A stretch of DNA of 64,000 nt from Silene conica. Its lineage: Eukaryota; Streptophyta; Magnoliopsida; Caryophyllales; Caryophyllaceae. The position numbers and the translations under genes are program-made. The notes beneath the pieces were generated by a model, which worked only from the letters and a program-made list of their open reading frames with translations, did no database searches and was not told the DNA's origin. Location of the stretch: contig CM055319.2 of NCBI GenBank assembly GCA_029255685.2, forward strand, positions 33,009,068 through 33,073,067, read 5' to 3'. Below are positions 31,100-42,510 of the stretch, in pieces (positions within the stretch are counted from its first letter, which is position 1; every line of letters begins with the position of its first letter).

Positions 31100-32329
31100 A
31101 TGGCACGTAATTCAATCCCCAAACCAGTGAACAACAAGTCTGCTTCATCACACCATCACAAATCTTCTCAGAAACAGCCGTCTGCAAGTAATCATAGCAC
31201 TACAAGCCATAAGTCAGGAGGAAAGAAAGGACCTTCGGAGTAGGATGTAGTACGTACAAAATCCATGCATGAACTCAATGGAATACCAGGGTTGTCTTAT
31301 GCTGATGAAGAGGATCCTGCTGACAACCTACCCTGGATCACGAGTAGAAACAAGCGAAAAACTGTGAATGTCTCTGCCTCTGGTACCCCTGTGGTTGAAG
31401 AAGCCCAGGATAAGGAGATCCCACCAGAGGATATGTTGCAATTCACATCTGATGATATACAAGACGAGGTAAATTATTGGAACCAATCTGTTTATTGCTT
31501 TGTATTAGGAGCCAACCCCCTATGGGAGGTCCTTGAAGGGTTCATTCATCGCATTTGGAAACAGTATGGAGTGGACAAAATCTCTTTTATGCCCAATGGT
31601 ATATTCTTGGTACGGTTCAAAGAGATGAAACATAAGGAGGCAGTCCTCAATGCAGGGTACCACATGTTTGATAACAAGCCCCTTATTATCAAACCATGGC
31701 AACAGAATATTGACTTACTTAAGGAAGAAGTGAAAATAGTCCCAGCATGGGTGAAATTTCATGGCTTGCCTCTGAAATTCTGGGGGAAGTGTCTGCCTCC
31801 CATAGCAGGCCTGGTTGGACCTTATGTCAAGTCTGATCAAGCTACTGGTCACAAAACACGATTGGGATATGCACGTACTATGGTTAAATTAACCGTGGGG
31901 CAAAACTTTCCTAAAACAGTAAGGTTTAAGGATGAGCAGGGAGAAGTTGTTGAGATAAGAGTAGAGTACGAATGGAAGCCTGTCATCTGTGCAAAATGCA
32001 AAGGTATGGGCCATGAGGTGCAACAATGCAGAAAACTGCAAATTCACAAGCCAATAACAGGAACCAAGATGGTTTGGAAACCAATTCAGCCACCCCCAGT
32101 CAGTACACATGTTCTGTCAGAAGAGGAATATCCAGCCCTACCCATGAATTCTGGTCCAGCAATACCTGTCATCAATTCCACAACCCAACAACATGATAAA
32201 CAACCTATAGCAAGAGAGAATGAGGATAGTGATACAGAGCCAGTCATAGATCTGGATAAAATAGAACAGGCACAAACTGAGAGTATGGAAACTGGTAACT
32301 CCCCTACTCATAATCCTCTTAATGAATAA
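31100..32329 (+). pseudogene. LINE ORF1 (RNA-binding protein), TAG at codon 48
   Basis: The ATG at 31100 is followed by a basic, Ser/His/Lys-rich N-terminus, then a TAG at 31241-31243; the same frame resumes and is open to 32329 (354 residues from the next ATG at 31265). The middle matches a DUF4283-type domain (about 31490-31760, with WKQYGV, FLVRF and IKPWQ) and ends in a zinc knuckle, CAKCKGMGHEVQQC (about 31990-32031). ORF1 proteins bind LINE RNA in the transposition particle. The stop overlaps the start region of the longest frame, so it is either a nonsense mutation or the true start is downstream; homology to other copies would decide. Confidence 0.75.
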
Positions 32330-34425
32330 CATTGGTTTTTGGAATGTCCGAGGGCTGAACAGTGTAAATAAACAAAAGGAAGTTATTATGTTTAAATATC
32401 AAATAGGTTTATTTGGTTTGTTGGAAACAAAAATAAATGGTGCAAATGTGGGTAATATAGCTTACAATCTTTTTGATGGCTGGTGTGTAACCACTAATTG
32501 TCATACACACAAGAGAGGGAGAGTATGGCTTCTTTGGCAGCCAAATCTCTATGATGTGGAGATACTGGAATACCAACCCCAATTCATACATACTAGAGTC
32601 ACTATCAGAGCAACCAGGCAACCTTTCCTGTTGACAATGATTTATGCCTTCAATGAAGGTAGGGATAAAGTGTCCTTATGGGAATCATTGGTAACCATTG
32701 CATCTCAATGTTCAGAACCATGGGCTTTAGCTGGAGATTTCAACACAGTTATACATCCAGAAGAGAGAGTGCGTGGACAGACTAAACCAGAGGATATGGA
32801 GGAGTTTATTAACTGCTTGGAGACATGTGCCATGACTGATATATATATGCTACATGAGCATTCTACACCTGGAATAATAAACAAGATGTGGAGCACAGAA
32901 AGTATAGCAGGTTGGATAGGTTCCTTATCAATCCAGCCTGGCATGACACTTTTCCTGAGATGGTGGGGCATTTTCACCCTGAGGGACTGATGGATCACAC
33001 ACCTTGTGTTATTAGTAATAAACATTTCATGAATGAGCAAGCCAGAAGCTTCAAATATTTCAATATGTGGAGTGAGGCCCCAGGTTTTCTAGCTATGGTT
33101 AAGGAAGGTTGGGAGGTTGAGATCACTGGGACAAAGATGTTTTGTATTGCAAAATAATTGAAGGGACTGAAAATACTGATGAAGTCCCTCAACAAGGAAT
33201 GCTTTGATGATATTGAGACTAAGACTGCTCACACAGCAAGGAACCTCTATGATGTGCAACTGATGCTAGCTTCTGATGTGACAAATGAGGACCTACTACA
33301 CAAGGAGATCACCATAATTCATGAACTTAAAGGTTTAACGAAGGCCAGGGACAGTTTTCTGCAACATAAATCCAAACAGCAATGGCTGGAAGAAGGGGAC
33401 ACTAACACTGCCTTCTTCCATAATGCCATCAGAAGGAGGAATCTCAGGAACAAGGTTATTCAAATTGAAGACACAAGAGGAAGGGTGTCTAATACTAAGG
33501 AAGGCATACAAGCAGCATTTCTAGATTATTACCAGGAACTGCTGGGCAGTAAGAAGTCCACTGAGCAGATCAGACCTGCAGTCCTGGAGTATGGACAACA
33601 CTGCTCTACAGAACATGTTAGCCTACTATCAGAACCTGTAACCTATGAAGAAGTGAAGAAAGCAGTTTTCTCCATCCCTAATGATAAGGCCCCAGGCCCA
33701 GATGGATATGGTAGTGGGTTCTACAAGGAATCTTGGGAAATTATTAGCTATGACATATTGGAGGCAGTAGCTGACTTCTTTCAGACTGGTCAGCTTCAGA
33801 AGCAGATCAATGCTACCAATATTACCCTCATTCCCAAATGTGAAAGGCCTACTATAGTGACACAGTTCAGGCCTATAGCCTGTTGCAACATCATATACAA
33901 AGTCATCTCAAAATTATTGTGTAATAGGCTTGCTTTAGTACTGTCAGACATCATTCATGAGAACCAAGGAGCATTCATAAAAGGGCGTTCAATCATTGAG
34001 AATGTGCTAATATGTCAAGACATTGTACACATGCATAGCAGGAAGAATGCCTCTCCCAGGTGTCTGTTCAAAATTGATCTTCAAAAAGCGTATGATACAA
34101 TAGAATGGGATTTTGTTGCACAGCTTATGACAGGACTTCAGTTCCCACCTCATTTTATTTCTTTAGTGATGGGTTGTGTTACTACTCCCACCAACACTCT
34201 TGTGATGAATGGTTCAAACTTTGGGTACTTCCAAGAGAGGAGAGGATTGAGGCAAGGAGACCTAATCTCTCCACTGATATTTACCATGTGCATGGAGTAC
34301 TTAACAAGACTCATTGGTTTTGCTACAGCCAGATGGACCTTCCACTACCATCCTATGTGCAAGAACATCAAGCTCACTCACTTAATGTTTGCAGATGATC
34401 TCCTTCTCTTCTGCAAAGGAGATGC
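32322..34425 (+). pseudogene. LINE ORF2, 5' part: endonuclease and reverse transcriptase
   Basis: Begins MNNIGFWNVRGLNS and overlaps ORF1 by 8 bp. APE-type endonuclease motifs follow (LLETKI, LAGDFNTV, and RLDRFL and DHTPC in a shifted frame). A frameshift lies near 32870-32890. A TAA at 33155-33157 interrupts the frame that continues into RT. RT motifs: NDKAPGPDG, FRPIACCN, KIDLQKAYDTIEWDF, GLRQGDLISP and MFADDLLLF. The frame is cut at 34425 by a nested LTR and continues at 39442. The endonuclease nicks target DNA and the RT copies LINE RNA onto it. Confidence 0.85.
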
Positions 34426-34798
34426 TATAATACCCGCAATATCCGTAGTAATTTTAACGGATAATTTAATTTAAGCTCGAGTACTAATTAAATCCGAGTA
34501 TGATTTAATTAAAACCGAGAATTACGTACGTAAAACCGTCGCACGAAAAACCGTAAACGACAAAAAAAAAACTGGTACGTTTACACATGCATGGGAAAGA
34601 GGAAAAGAAGAAAACATCTCCCCTTCCCCATGCATTGAGCCGTCACTCCTCCCCCCTTCCCCATACCTTTGTTTGTTCTTTTTCTTACCTCTTTAAGACA
34701 CTTAAGCACCAGCCTTTTCCCCACACAAACACACAAACAAAAACAAAAAAAAATAGAGAGAAGGAGAGGAAGACGTGAGGAAGAAGAAGAAAGAAAAA

Positions 34799-35160
34799 GG
34801 ATTAATTGATAAGAATACTCTGAACTATGGGTGTCCTGCTCAAAATACTCCAAACTTTATTTTAACTACCAATATAACCAACTAATGCCCTCCTTTGCTT
34901 TGAATAGAATTTGTTGTTTTGTTAACTTGTTGTAGCATGTTTTAATGGTGTCATTAGGTGAATAGATTAACATAGAAGTAAAAAGAGAAAGATGGGTTAA
35001 AGAAGGGTTAGAAATTTATTCAATTACTTAGCATGTAGCAGGTCATATATTATAATAAAAGCGAATGAGAGCATTACTTGGTTATATTGCTAGTTAAAAT
35101 AGAGTTTGGAGTATTTTGAGCAGGACACTCATAGTTCAGAGTATTCTTATCAATTAATCC
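34799..35160. mobile_element. MULE-like MITE
   Basis: 362 bp with long terminal inverted repeats of about 75 bp, beginning GGATTAATTGATAAGAATAC at both ends. AAAGAAAAA, 9 bp, flanks it on both sides (34790-34798 and 35161-35169). A 9-bp duplication and long inverted repeats fit a Mutator-like non-autonomous element. The flanks are purine-rich, so a chance match of the duplication cannot be excluded. No coding capacity. Confidence 0.75.
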
Positions 35161-36082
35161 AAAGAAAAAAGAGGAGGATCTTGCATATACTTGAAGTTCT
35201 ACACTAAGTAAGCTTATGAACTCTTCAAATCTGATTTTATAACCTTTTAAGATGCATTCACAAATCACTTAAAATCTAAACTTGAACTTATGAATCTACA
35301 ACAATGCATGCAAAGGATTGAACATAGTAAAAACCGTCATTTTGTCAAAAACGTAGCATGCATGTAGTAGATCTGAAATCACATGTTAAAATGAGTATTT
35401 TCAGAAAATAAAAATTTGGGACTTTCCTTAAGTTGTTATAAAATCACTCACCAAAAATTAGGACGTTTGCATTACCGTTTAGAAATGAAAAATCATATAC
35501 TACAACATGTTTTCTGTTTATCCGAATCACTAGATCTCATTTAAAGAGTCATCAAACCATATTTACAAAATGAATCAGTGTCTCATCTTTTAATATGTTA
35601 AACTACATTGAGTCTAGATGATAATAGGCTTTTGACTCAACTCGTTTCGATTTGTTAAGAGGGATTTATGATGTAAAACTTTTCATGACTCATTTTCTAA
35701 CCACTGTTTTTAAAACGCGTTTTTAGATCTGATAAACCCATTTTTGAGACAACATGCATGGCTAACAATATGTTGTAGACACATAAAGGAATCCGATAAA
35801 GCCAACCATGCACGAAAATATGACGTTTTGGATTTTATATGATTTTTACAAGTTTCGGTTGTGTTCTGGAAAAATGTTCTAACTAGTCTTACTTGTTAAA
35901 AGCTTACATTTCCATAAAAGGGTAATTTAGTCATACATATAAATATAATCAGTGACCCATCTCTTCATATGTTAAAGTTTAATGAATTTAAAGTGTAGTA
36001 GGCTTTCGTTTCGACGAGTTTCGACATGTTAAAAGTATTTACCACCCCGTAACTTTTTAAGACTCACCTTTGGACCAACTTT

Positions 36083-37949
36083 TTTTTTTTTTGGTAAAAT
36101 GTGAGTGTAGTATATCATATCAAATGGATAATTACAAGGGAGTGTCAGGGATCAAATCCCATTACAAGCAAAAAAGGAGTTAAATTATGCCAACACTAGC
36201 TAACCAGTCACTAAGGGATTGATCAAATTCATTGCCTAGCTTAAATTTAACTCTTCGTTTAATGTCCTCATCAATGTGACGAGCCACCAAATCTGGTCGT
36301 TTCACCCAGTCATTAACTCGAGTATCATTCCTCTGATTCCAAACAGCATAGTAGTAGGCATTAAGCACGGCAGTTTGACTCTGCCATTTGACACTCTTCC
36401 TGAAGCGAACAGCCAGGTAAGCCACAGATGGCCATGACCCTCCAAACCAGTGCAGCAGGTGAGCTTTGATGCTGCAGCTAAATTCGCACTCATCAAACAG
36501 ATGAGCAATCGTCTCAGTGTTCCTCTGACAGAGCATACATTTATCATCTGAGATACAGCCAAGTCGATAGAGCTTGTCCTTGACATTCATACCCCCTTGA
36601 ATCATGAGCCAAGTGATCATGGAATGCTTAGGTACATTCCAATGATTCCAAATAACCCTATACCAGTCCTGAGTAGGCTGCAAAGGACATAGGTAAGAGT
36701 AACCTTCTCTGATGGAGTATCCTTTTGGGTTCCCAATCCAGCTATCTTGCACAAAGCCATGTTTAATTCGATCCTTTACCTTGCACACATTCTTCCAAAC
36801 CCAAGAAGCATCCTTAGGAGGAGAGTAGTCATGCCATGGTGAATGTTTTAGGTAGACAGAATTGACCCATTTCACCCATAATCTGTCAGCTTTGGTATAG
36901 AGCCAATGAACAAGTTTTCCAACAATAGCTTCATTCCAAATAGATGTTTTTTTGATTCCCAAACCACCTTCTTTCTTAGTTAGAGTTACTCTATCCCAAG
37001 CTACCAATGGTACTCGATGAAAATCAGCACTGCCATCCCAAAGATAGTTCCGACATATACTTTCAATCCTCTTGGATACACTAGCAGGAATGATGAACAT
37101 TTGAGCCCAAAATTGATGAAGTGTATGAAGAACAGAATTAATAAGAACAAGTCTCCCAGCATAAGATAGTTTTCTTGCCCCTAAACCTCGAATTCTTGAG
37201 ACCATTTTTTCAGTAAGAGCATTGCATTCCAGCTTTGTCAATTTAGTAGCTTTGATGGGAACACCTAGGTATCTAAAAGGCATACTGCCTTCTTTGAATC
37301 CAGTCACAGACATAATGCCTTCCTTTATCTCATCAGTCATGCCATTGAAGAAAATTTCAGATTTTGAGCTATTCATACTCAACCCAGAAGCCTTGGTAAA
37401 AGATGAGAAAGCTCTCATTAAAAGCATAATAGAATCAGGCTTACCCTTACAGAAGAGGAGAAGATCATCAGCAAATAGAAGATGGTTGAGTTTCATATCT
37501 TTGCATAAGGGATGATATTGAAAAGGCCATTTGGCAGTAGCAAACTTGAGCAGTCTAGACAGGTACTCCATGCAGATAGTAAACAAGAGAGGAGAGATAG
37601 GATCCCCTTGTCGAAGGCCTCTTTTACCCTTAAAGAACCCAAAATTGCTACCATTCAGTGAGAGGGTAAAAGAAGGAGTCTTTATACATTGCATTACAAG
37701 ATTAATGAAGTGGCCAGGAAATTTCAACCCAGTTAACATTTGCTCCACAAAATCCCACTCCACAGTGTCATACGCTTTTTGAAGATCAATTTTAAACAGG
37801 CAGCGAGGAGAGGCACTCTTTCTAGCATACATATGAACAATGTCCTGGCAGATCAAGACATTTTCAATGATAGATCTTTCTTTAGTAAAAGCACCTTGGT
37901 TTTCATGAATGATATCAGGAAGAATTCCAGCTAATCTATTGCAGAGAAG
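36083..37949 (-). mobile_element. 5'-truncated LINE of the same family
   Basis: The poly-T at its left end is the poly-A tail of a minus-strand LINE. CACCTTTGGACCAACTTT occurs at 36065-36082 and 37950-37967 as the target duplication. The protein is closely similar to that of the LINE at 31021-40810, and the 3' ends share the ...ACTCACATTT before poly-A. Confidence 0.92.
36180..37949 (-). pseudogene. LINE ORF2 C-terminal fragment: RT and zf-RVT region
   Basis: About 590 residues open to the natural stop at 36180, but lacking the endonuclease and first RT blocks because of 5' truncation. Visible motifs: KIDLQKAYDTVEWDF, GLRQGDPISPLLF, LLFADDLLLF, then the C-terminal zf-RVT-like part with C..C (KCMLCQRN), H (IAHLFDEC) and WNQRN. 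No internal stop, unlike the older LINE, which supports a recent insertion. No expected function alone. Confidence 0.88.
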
Positions 37950-39441
37950 CACCTTTGGACCAACTTTGGTAGACTGTAACGTTGGACCCCTTAAACACGT
38001 TTTTAGACTCTGACCACCTAGACATTAAAGATGGAAAAGTCACTAAGGAACCAAACCCCACTGGTCTCGCCTCAAAATATTTAGTAACGAAGGAGATATG
38101 ACGATTTAAAGTTTCTGTTTTGAATCTGTAAAAACCGAGAAAGTATAGTTATCGCATAATTTACTACAAGTAGTTTAGTAATGGTCGTTCATATAAGTGA
38201 CTATTATTTTAAATATTATGTAGAGTCGGGGTTCGTAGAAGAGGCTCTCTGACCTTTAACCGCTTGCAAGGTAAGGGAAAACACCTTTTGCGTACCCTAT
38301 TGATAACCCGTTTGAATTATTGTCTATCTTGTATATTGATATCTTTTGTTATATTAAGTATTTATATTGTTTGAACTTACCTTACAAATGATTTTGGACA
38401 AGGATTTATTTGGAAAGGATATTGTATTTAATAAGAAATAAGTAATTATGATTTTCGGAAATCCAAAACCGTTTTGCTTTCTACAAGTTTATAATGACTT
38501 ATCAAATGTTGAGGAAATGGTTTTTGTTTTGGAAACGGAATTTCATATTGGTTGAAACGGTTTTGGTAGAGGGGTAGGTTATCCCTAGTGAAAGGGATTT
38601 CCTATACAGAGCTTTTGATGGGGGTTAGTTGATCGAGACCCCGTCCTCTTATCTTCCTCTTTGGGGTTGGCCCTTAGAGGGGTGTGCACACTCGGGATGT
38701 TAGGACAGTTTAGTACATGATTTGGTGACTCTCGTCTTATCCGGTTTGGGGCGAGTGTATCCACTTCATACGGCCTCTATCCAAGGTTATAGCGATGTTG
38801 AAATAATTGGAAAAGAAAGGTTTTCTTGAAATAGAACTATCTTGAAGGATTGGTTTGAGTTTGAATACTTTGGAATACTTATGTTAATCTTACCGTTTGA
38901 ATTATTGTTTCCTTTGATTTAATGTTGGCAAAACTTATATTATGTTCTTCAATTATTCGAAGTATTTTGATATGTATTATTATTTTATAAAATACCTTCC
39001 AAGTTATTCTTTCTTAATTCATTTACATTCCTTTCAAATCGTTTACCTTACTCAACAATATTGTTGACCCTTTTATTTGTTTTGTCCTTGCTTGGACCTG
39101 CGGTGATCACAAAATGTGTGAGCAGATCGTGTGACAGGTACCCGTGGGAATTAGTCGTAGGATGCACAAGAGAGCGTGCTTAATGTTTCAGTCAAAGACA
39201 AATGCTTTGACACTTTATCTTTCTTTTGGATCGTTGAACTTTATTTTCGCTTCCGCAAACTTTAAATTTGGTTGTAATCGTATTTTATCCTTTGGATTTT
39301 AAATTATTAGACAACTACCTATTTTACTACATGGTTAGGTACTACTACCACATTTGGTTTAATTGTGACACACCCATTATCCGAATTTTACTTGAAAACC
39401 CTATTTACTAATGAATGGGATGATGGGGGTGTTACAAATGC

Positions 39442-40645
39442 TCCTTCCATTCTTCTCCTTATGAGAGCCTTTTCCTCCTTCTCCAAAACAACAGGACTAT
39501 GCATGAACACTATAAAGTCTGAAATCTTCTTCAATGGTATTAATCCAGACTTGCAAAATGATATACTAAGTGTTACAGGTTTTAAGGAGGGCAGCATGCC
39601 TTTCAGGTATCTAGGTGTTCCAATACAGCCTGGAAAACTGAGCAAGCAAGATTGCACTAGCCTAACTGAGAAGCTGGTGGCTAGAATAAGAGGATTAGGG
39701 GCTAGAAAACTATCCTATGCTGGTAGGATTGTGCTTATCAACTCTGTGTTAAACACTCTCTACAATTATTGGGGTTCAATGTTCATTATTCCTAAGAGTG
39801 TGATTAAGCGAATTGAAGCCATTTGCAGAAATTTCCTATGGAATGGCACTGAAGAATATCAAAGAGTCCCTCTAATTGGGTGGGACAGGGTAACCCTTCC
39901 AAAAATTCAAGGAGGACTGGGCATTAAAAGAGCTGAGGAGTGGAACATGGCCAATGTGGGAAAACTGGTTGATTGGATATATACAAAATATGACAGGCTA
40001 TGGATCAGATGGATCAACAGTGTCTATTTAAAAGATAAGGAGTGGCATACTTATACTCCTTCATTGGATGCTCCATGGACATGGAAATGCATCTGTAAGA
40101 TGAATAGATGGGCTTCTAATGATAAGGGTTATACCATCAAGCAAGGATATGAATAGCTTACTAATACTCAACCTAAGCCTGCCTGGACACACCTCGTCTG
40201 GAACAATTGGAACTGGCCAAAACACTCAGTACTGTCATGGTTAGTTATGCAAGAGGGACTCAACACAAAGGCAAAACTGTACAGCGTTGGCTTCTGTACA
40301 GATGATATCTGCTGTATGTGTGGGAACCAAACTGAATCTTTAACCCACATCTTCAATGAATGTGAGTATAGCTGCAGAATAAAGGAACATATACAGGGCT
40401 GGCTAACCAGGCCTATACCTACAGACACTGAATTAATGAATGCAAATAGAAATAAGATGCAATGGAAGATCCTCACCTCCATTCTGGCAGCTTATAAATA
40501 CTATGTCTGGTATCAACGAAACCAGGCTCGGGTTGACATGATCCTTACCCTCCCTAAGAAAGTGGCAGAGCAAATAGAAGACAACATAAGAAGACGTATC
40601 AACATCAAAGGTGGTCCCATGGTTACCTCTATGAATACTGATTAG
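39442..40645 (+). pseudogene. LINE ORF2, 3' part: RT thumb and zf-RVT region
   Basis: Resumes the frame broken at 34425 with SILLLMRAFSSFSK. The segment GFKEGSMPFRYLGVP, then WDRVTLPKIQGGLGIK, and the Cys/His motif CCMCGNQTESLTHIFNEC match the younger LINE at 36083-37949. A TAG at 40154-40156 interrupts the frame, and a short deletion near 40105 removes about eight residues compared with the younger copy. Confidence 0.85.
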
Positions 40646-40821
40646 CAAAGGTTGATTGAGTTGGCTTGATTTACTAGTTTGATTGAGGCGTTTATGTTTT
40701 GATTTGATTTTGATGCACTTGTGGAGGTTCGAACTCCCAACCCCTTGTAAATTGTAACCAGTTTTTTGATATAGCAATATACATACTCACATTTCATTAA
40801 AAAAAAAAAATTCCCTCCTAT

Positions 40822-41646
40822 AACTTGCACCCAAGACTTGATTGAGACGATGCCGCGTGTGCTAAAAATACTCTCCAATTGCCTTGCAATATGGGGAGAG
40901 CTTTTGTGAGTTTTGATGTGAGATCTAAGTTTTGGGAAAAGAATGTTCTCAAAACCCTAATTCTTGAGATTGTAATCAACCAGTAATTGACAAAAGGAGA
41001 ACAACTCTCCTTTTGTAAACACTAGGGTCGGCCGAATTGGGTATGTCGTGAGGGTGGGCTTTTCCACTCTCACCTCATTCCCTTGCGTGATTCGACCCGA
41101 TTTGCTAAATATTATTCGCGGGTTTTATTTATAAATCGCACACGTGTTATCAGATATTAATGCAGTCGACGTATTAATAATGGTCTGATAAAATTACGAT
41201 ATCGTATAATTACCCAAATTAATATAACTGTTTATATTAATACGCGAATACAATATTTAATTAAATATAACCGTTTATATTTAATTTACGAATTAATCAT
41301 GTAATCCGTATTAGCTAAAATTATTTAATCCGTATTAAATAATAATCTCAACATCTTATTGGCTAATTTAATAGTCAATACCTCTGACTAACTATTTAGT
41401 CGTATCCGGCATAAATGTGACTGTATTTTCATACCTTCACATCTCTCAAACGTGTCCTATAGGTGTGACGTATAGGGACCAGTTGATCACCGCCATCCGT
41501 ATGACAATAACGTCAAACTTATCTAGCAAGCCAACTGTTATTGATAAACGTGGATCAACTGATAATAATACTGAAGTATGCCCTTGTGATCCTTTAAGAG
41601 ATTTAGTAAGTCATTGTACTAACTGTCAAGGACACCAGCCCCAACA
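40822..41646 (-). repeat. Copia 3' LTR, right part
   Basis: Collinear with 48302-49126. The LTR start on the minus strand is TGTTGGGGCTGG at 41646. Confidence 0.93.
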
Positions 41647-41660
41647 ATCTCCCACTTGTC
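41647..41660 (-). other. Polypurine tract of the copia element
   Basis: On the minus strand GACAAGTGGGAGAT joins the LTR start TGTTGG, a typical copia PPT-LTR junction. Confidence 0.85.
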
Positions 41661-42510
41661 CGTACAAGGGTATGTGCAATGACGTTATCATACTACATGT
41701 GGAGGACACAAGCTCCAACAAACTCCCACTTATCCGTACAAGTGTAGGTGCGATAACCGATTCTCATATCCTTTTAAAATTTCTCCCACTCAATGTAAGA
41801 CAATTTGCAAATCCGCATTAGCAAAGGTCGTATCTCACAAGCGATTTGTATCAAGAGTGGTTTCCCCGACTAGAGAGTAACTTAACTGATAAAACGAATC
41901 TGTATTCGAGCATGGCCATATATTTCAGTTACTACTCCTCGAGTGGCCTTGAGAAATGATAAAATCCTGATATGGGTTTGGATATTTCCCTCAACTCGAA
42001 TCCTGCCAATGTAAGCGCAGCATGAAATAACCCAGAAAAAATCCTCTTGGCCCCTGTTACGGAACACCGTGGGAAAGAAACCAAAGTTACCCAAAATCTG
42101 CCTTAATCTCAAGAGACAGTTGAAAGTGAAAAGACTCGACTCTAAGGAACACTATGGAGGTCTTATCCATGACCTGGCACCCAATGTTATAAAACATTTA
42201 GGACTCCATAACGTTGTCACGGGGTGTCCTACGAGATATCCGTATAAATCGCCTTTGTGATTGGTCAGTCAGCCGTTTGACTTATGGCTCGTTGAACCCA
42301 CCATCAACCAACGTCACAAAATGATTACATGAGTTATCAGCTCAAGTGGGTAATCAAGGACTAAAACGATGTAATGTTATTCAGTTCACTTTGTGGTGTT
42401 CAAAATTGGCGTACAATTCCACATGAAAAACAAAACATTAAATATCATAACAATGAGGTTGAATAGAGTACACGAGAAAATGAATTATAACATGAATTCA
42501 TAAAAGCGTC
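41661..42510 (-). other. 3' UTR of the copia element
   Basis: No coding sequence seen between the end of the pol remnant and the polypurine tract. Repeated CTCCCACTT words (41648-41780) are degenerate copies of the polypurine-tract sequence. Confidence 0.6.

Larger units (their letters stand above)
34426..39436 (+). mobile_element. Probable solo LTR inserted in LINE ORF2, with two nested insertions
   Basis: Flanked by GATGC (34421-34425) and AATGC (39437-39441), a 4-of-5 match, and interrupting the LINE reading frame precisely. It starts TATAATACCCGC and ends GGGGGTGTTACA, matching the TGTAATAC...GTGTTACA ends of the other LTR families here, with the first G replaced by A. Without the MITE and LINE fragment it is about 2.7-3.1 kb. 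No internal coding region, PBS or second LTR is seen. Orientation is inferred from the ends. Confidence 0.7.
31021..40810 (+). mobile_element. L1-type LINE inserted in the copia LTR
   Basis: Bounded by an 11-bp or longer target duplication TTCCCTCCTAT (31010-31020 and 40811-40821) and ending in a poly-A tract (40799-40810), the hallmarks of target-primed insertion. ORF1 and ORF2 overlap by a few bases, as in plant L1 elements. About 4.8 kb remains after removing the 5-kb insertion at 34426-39436. Both ORFs are broken. Confidence 0.92.
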
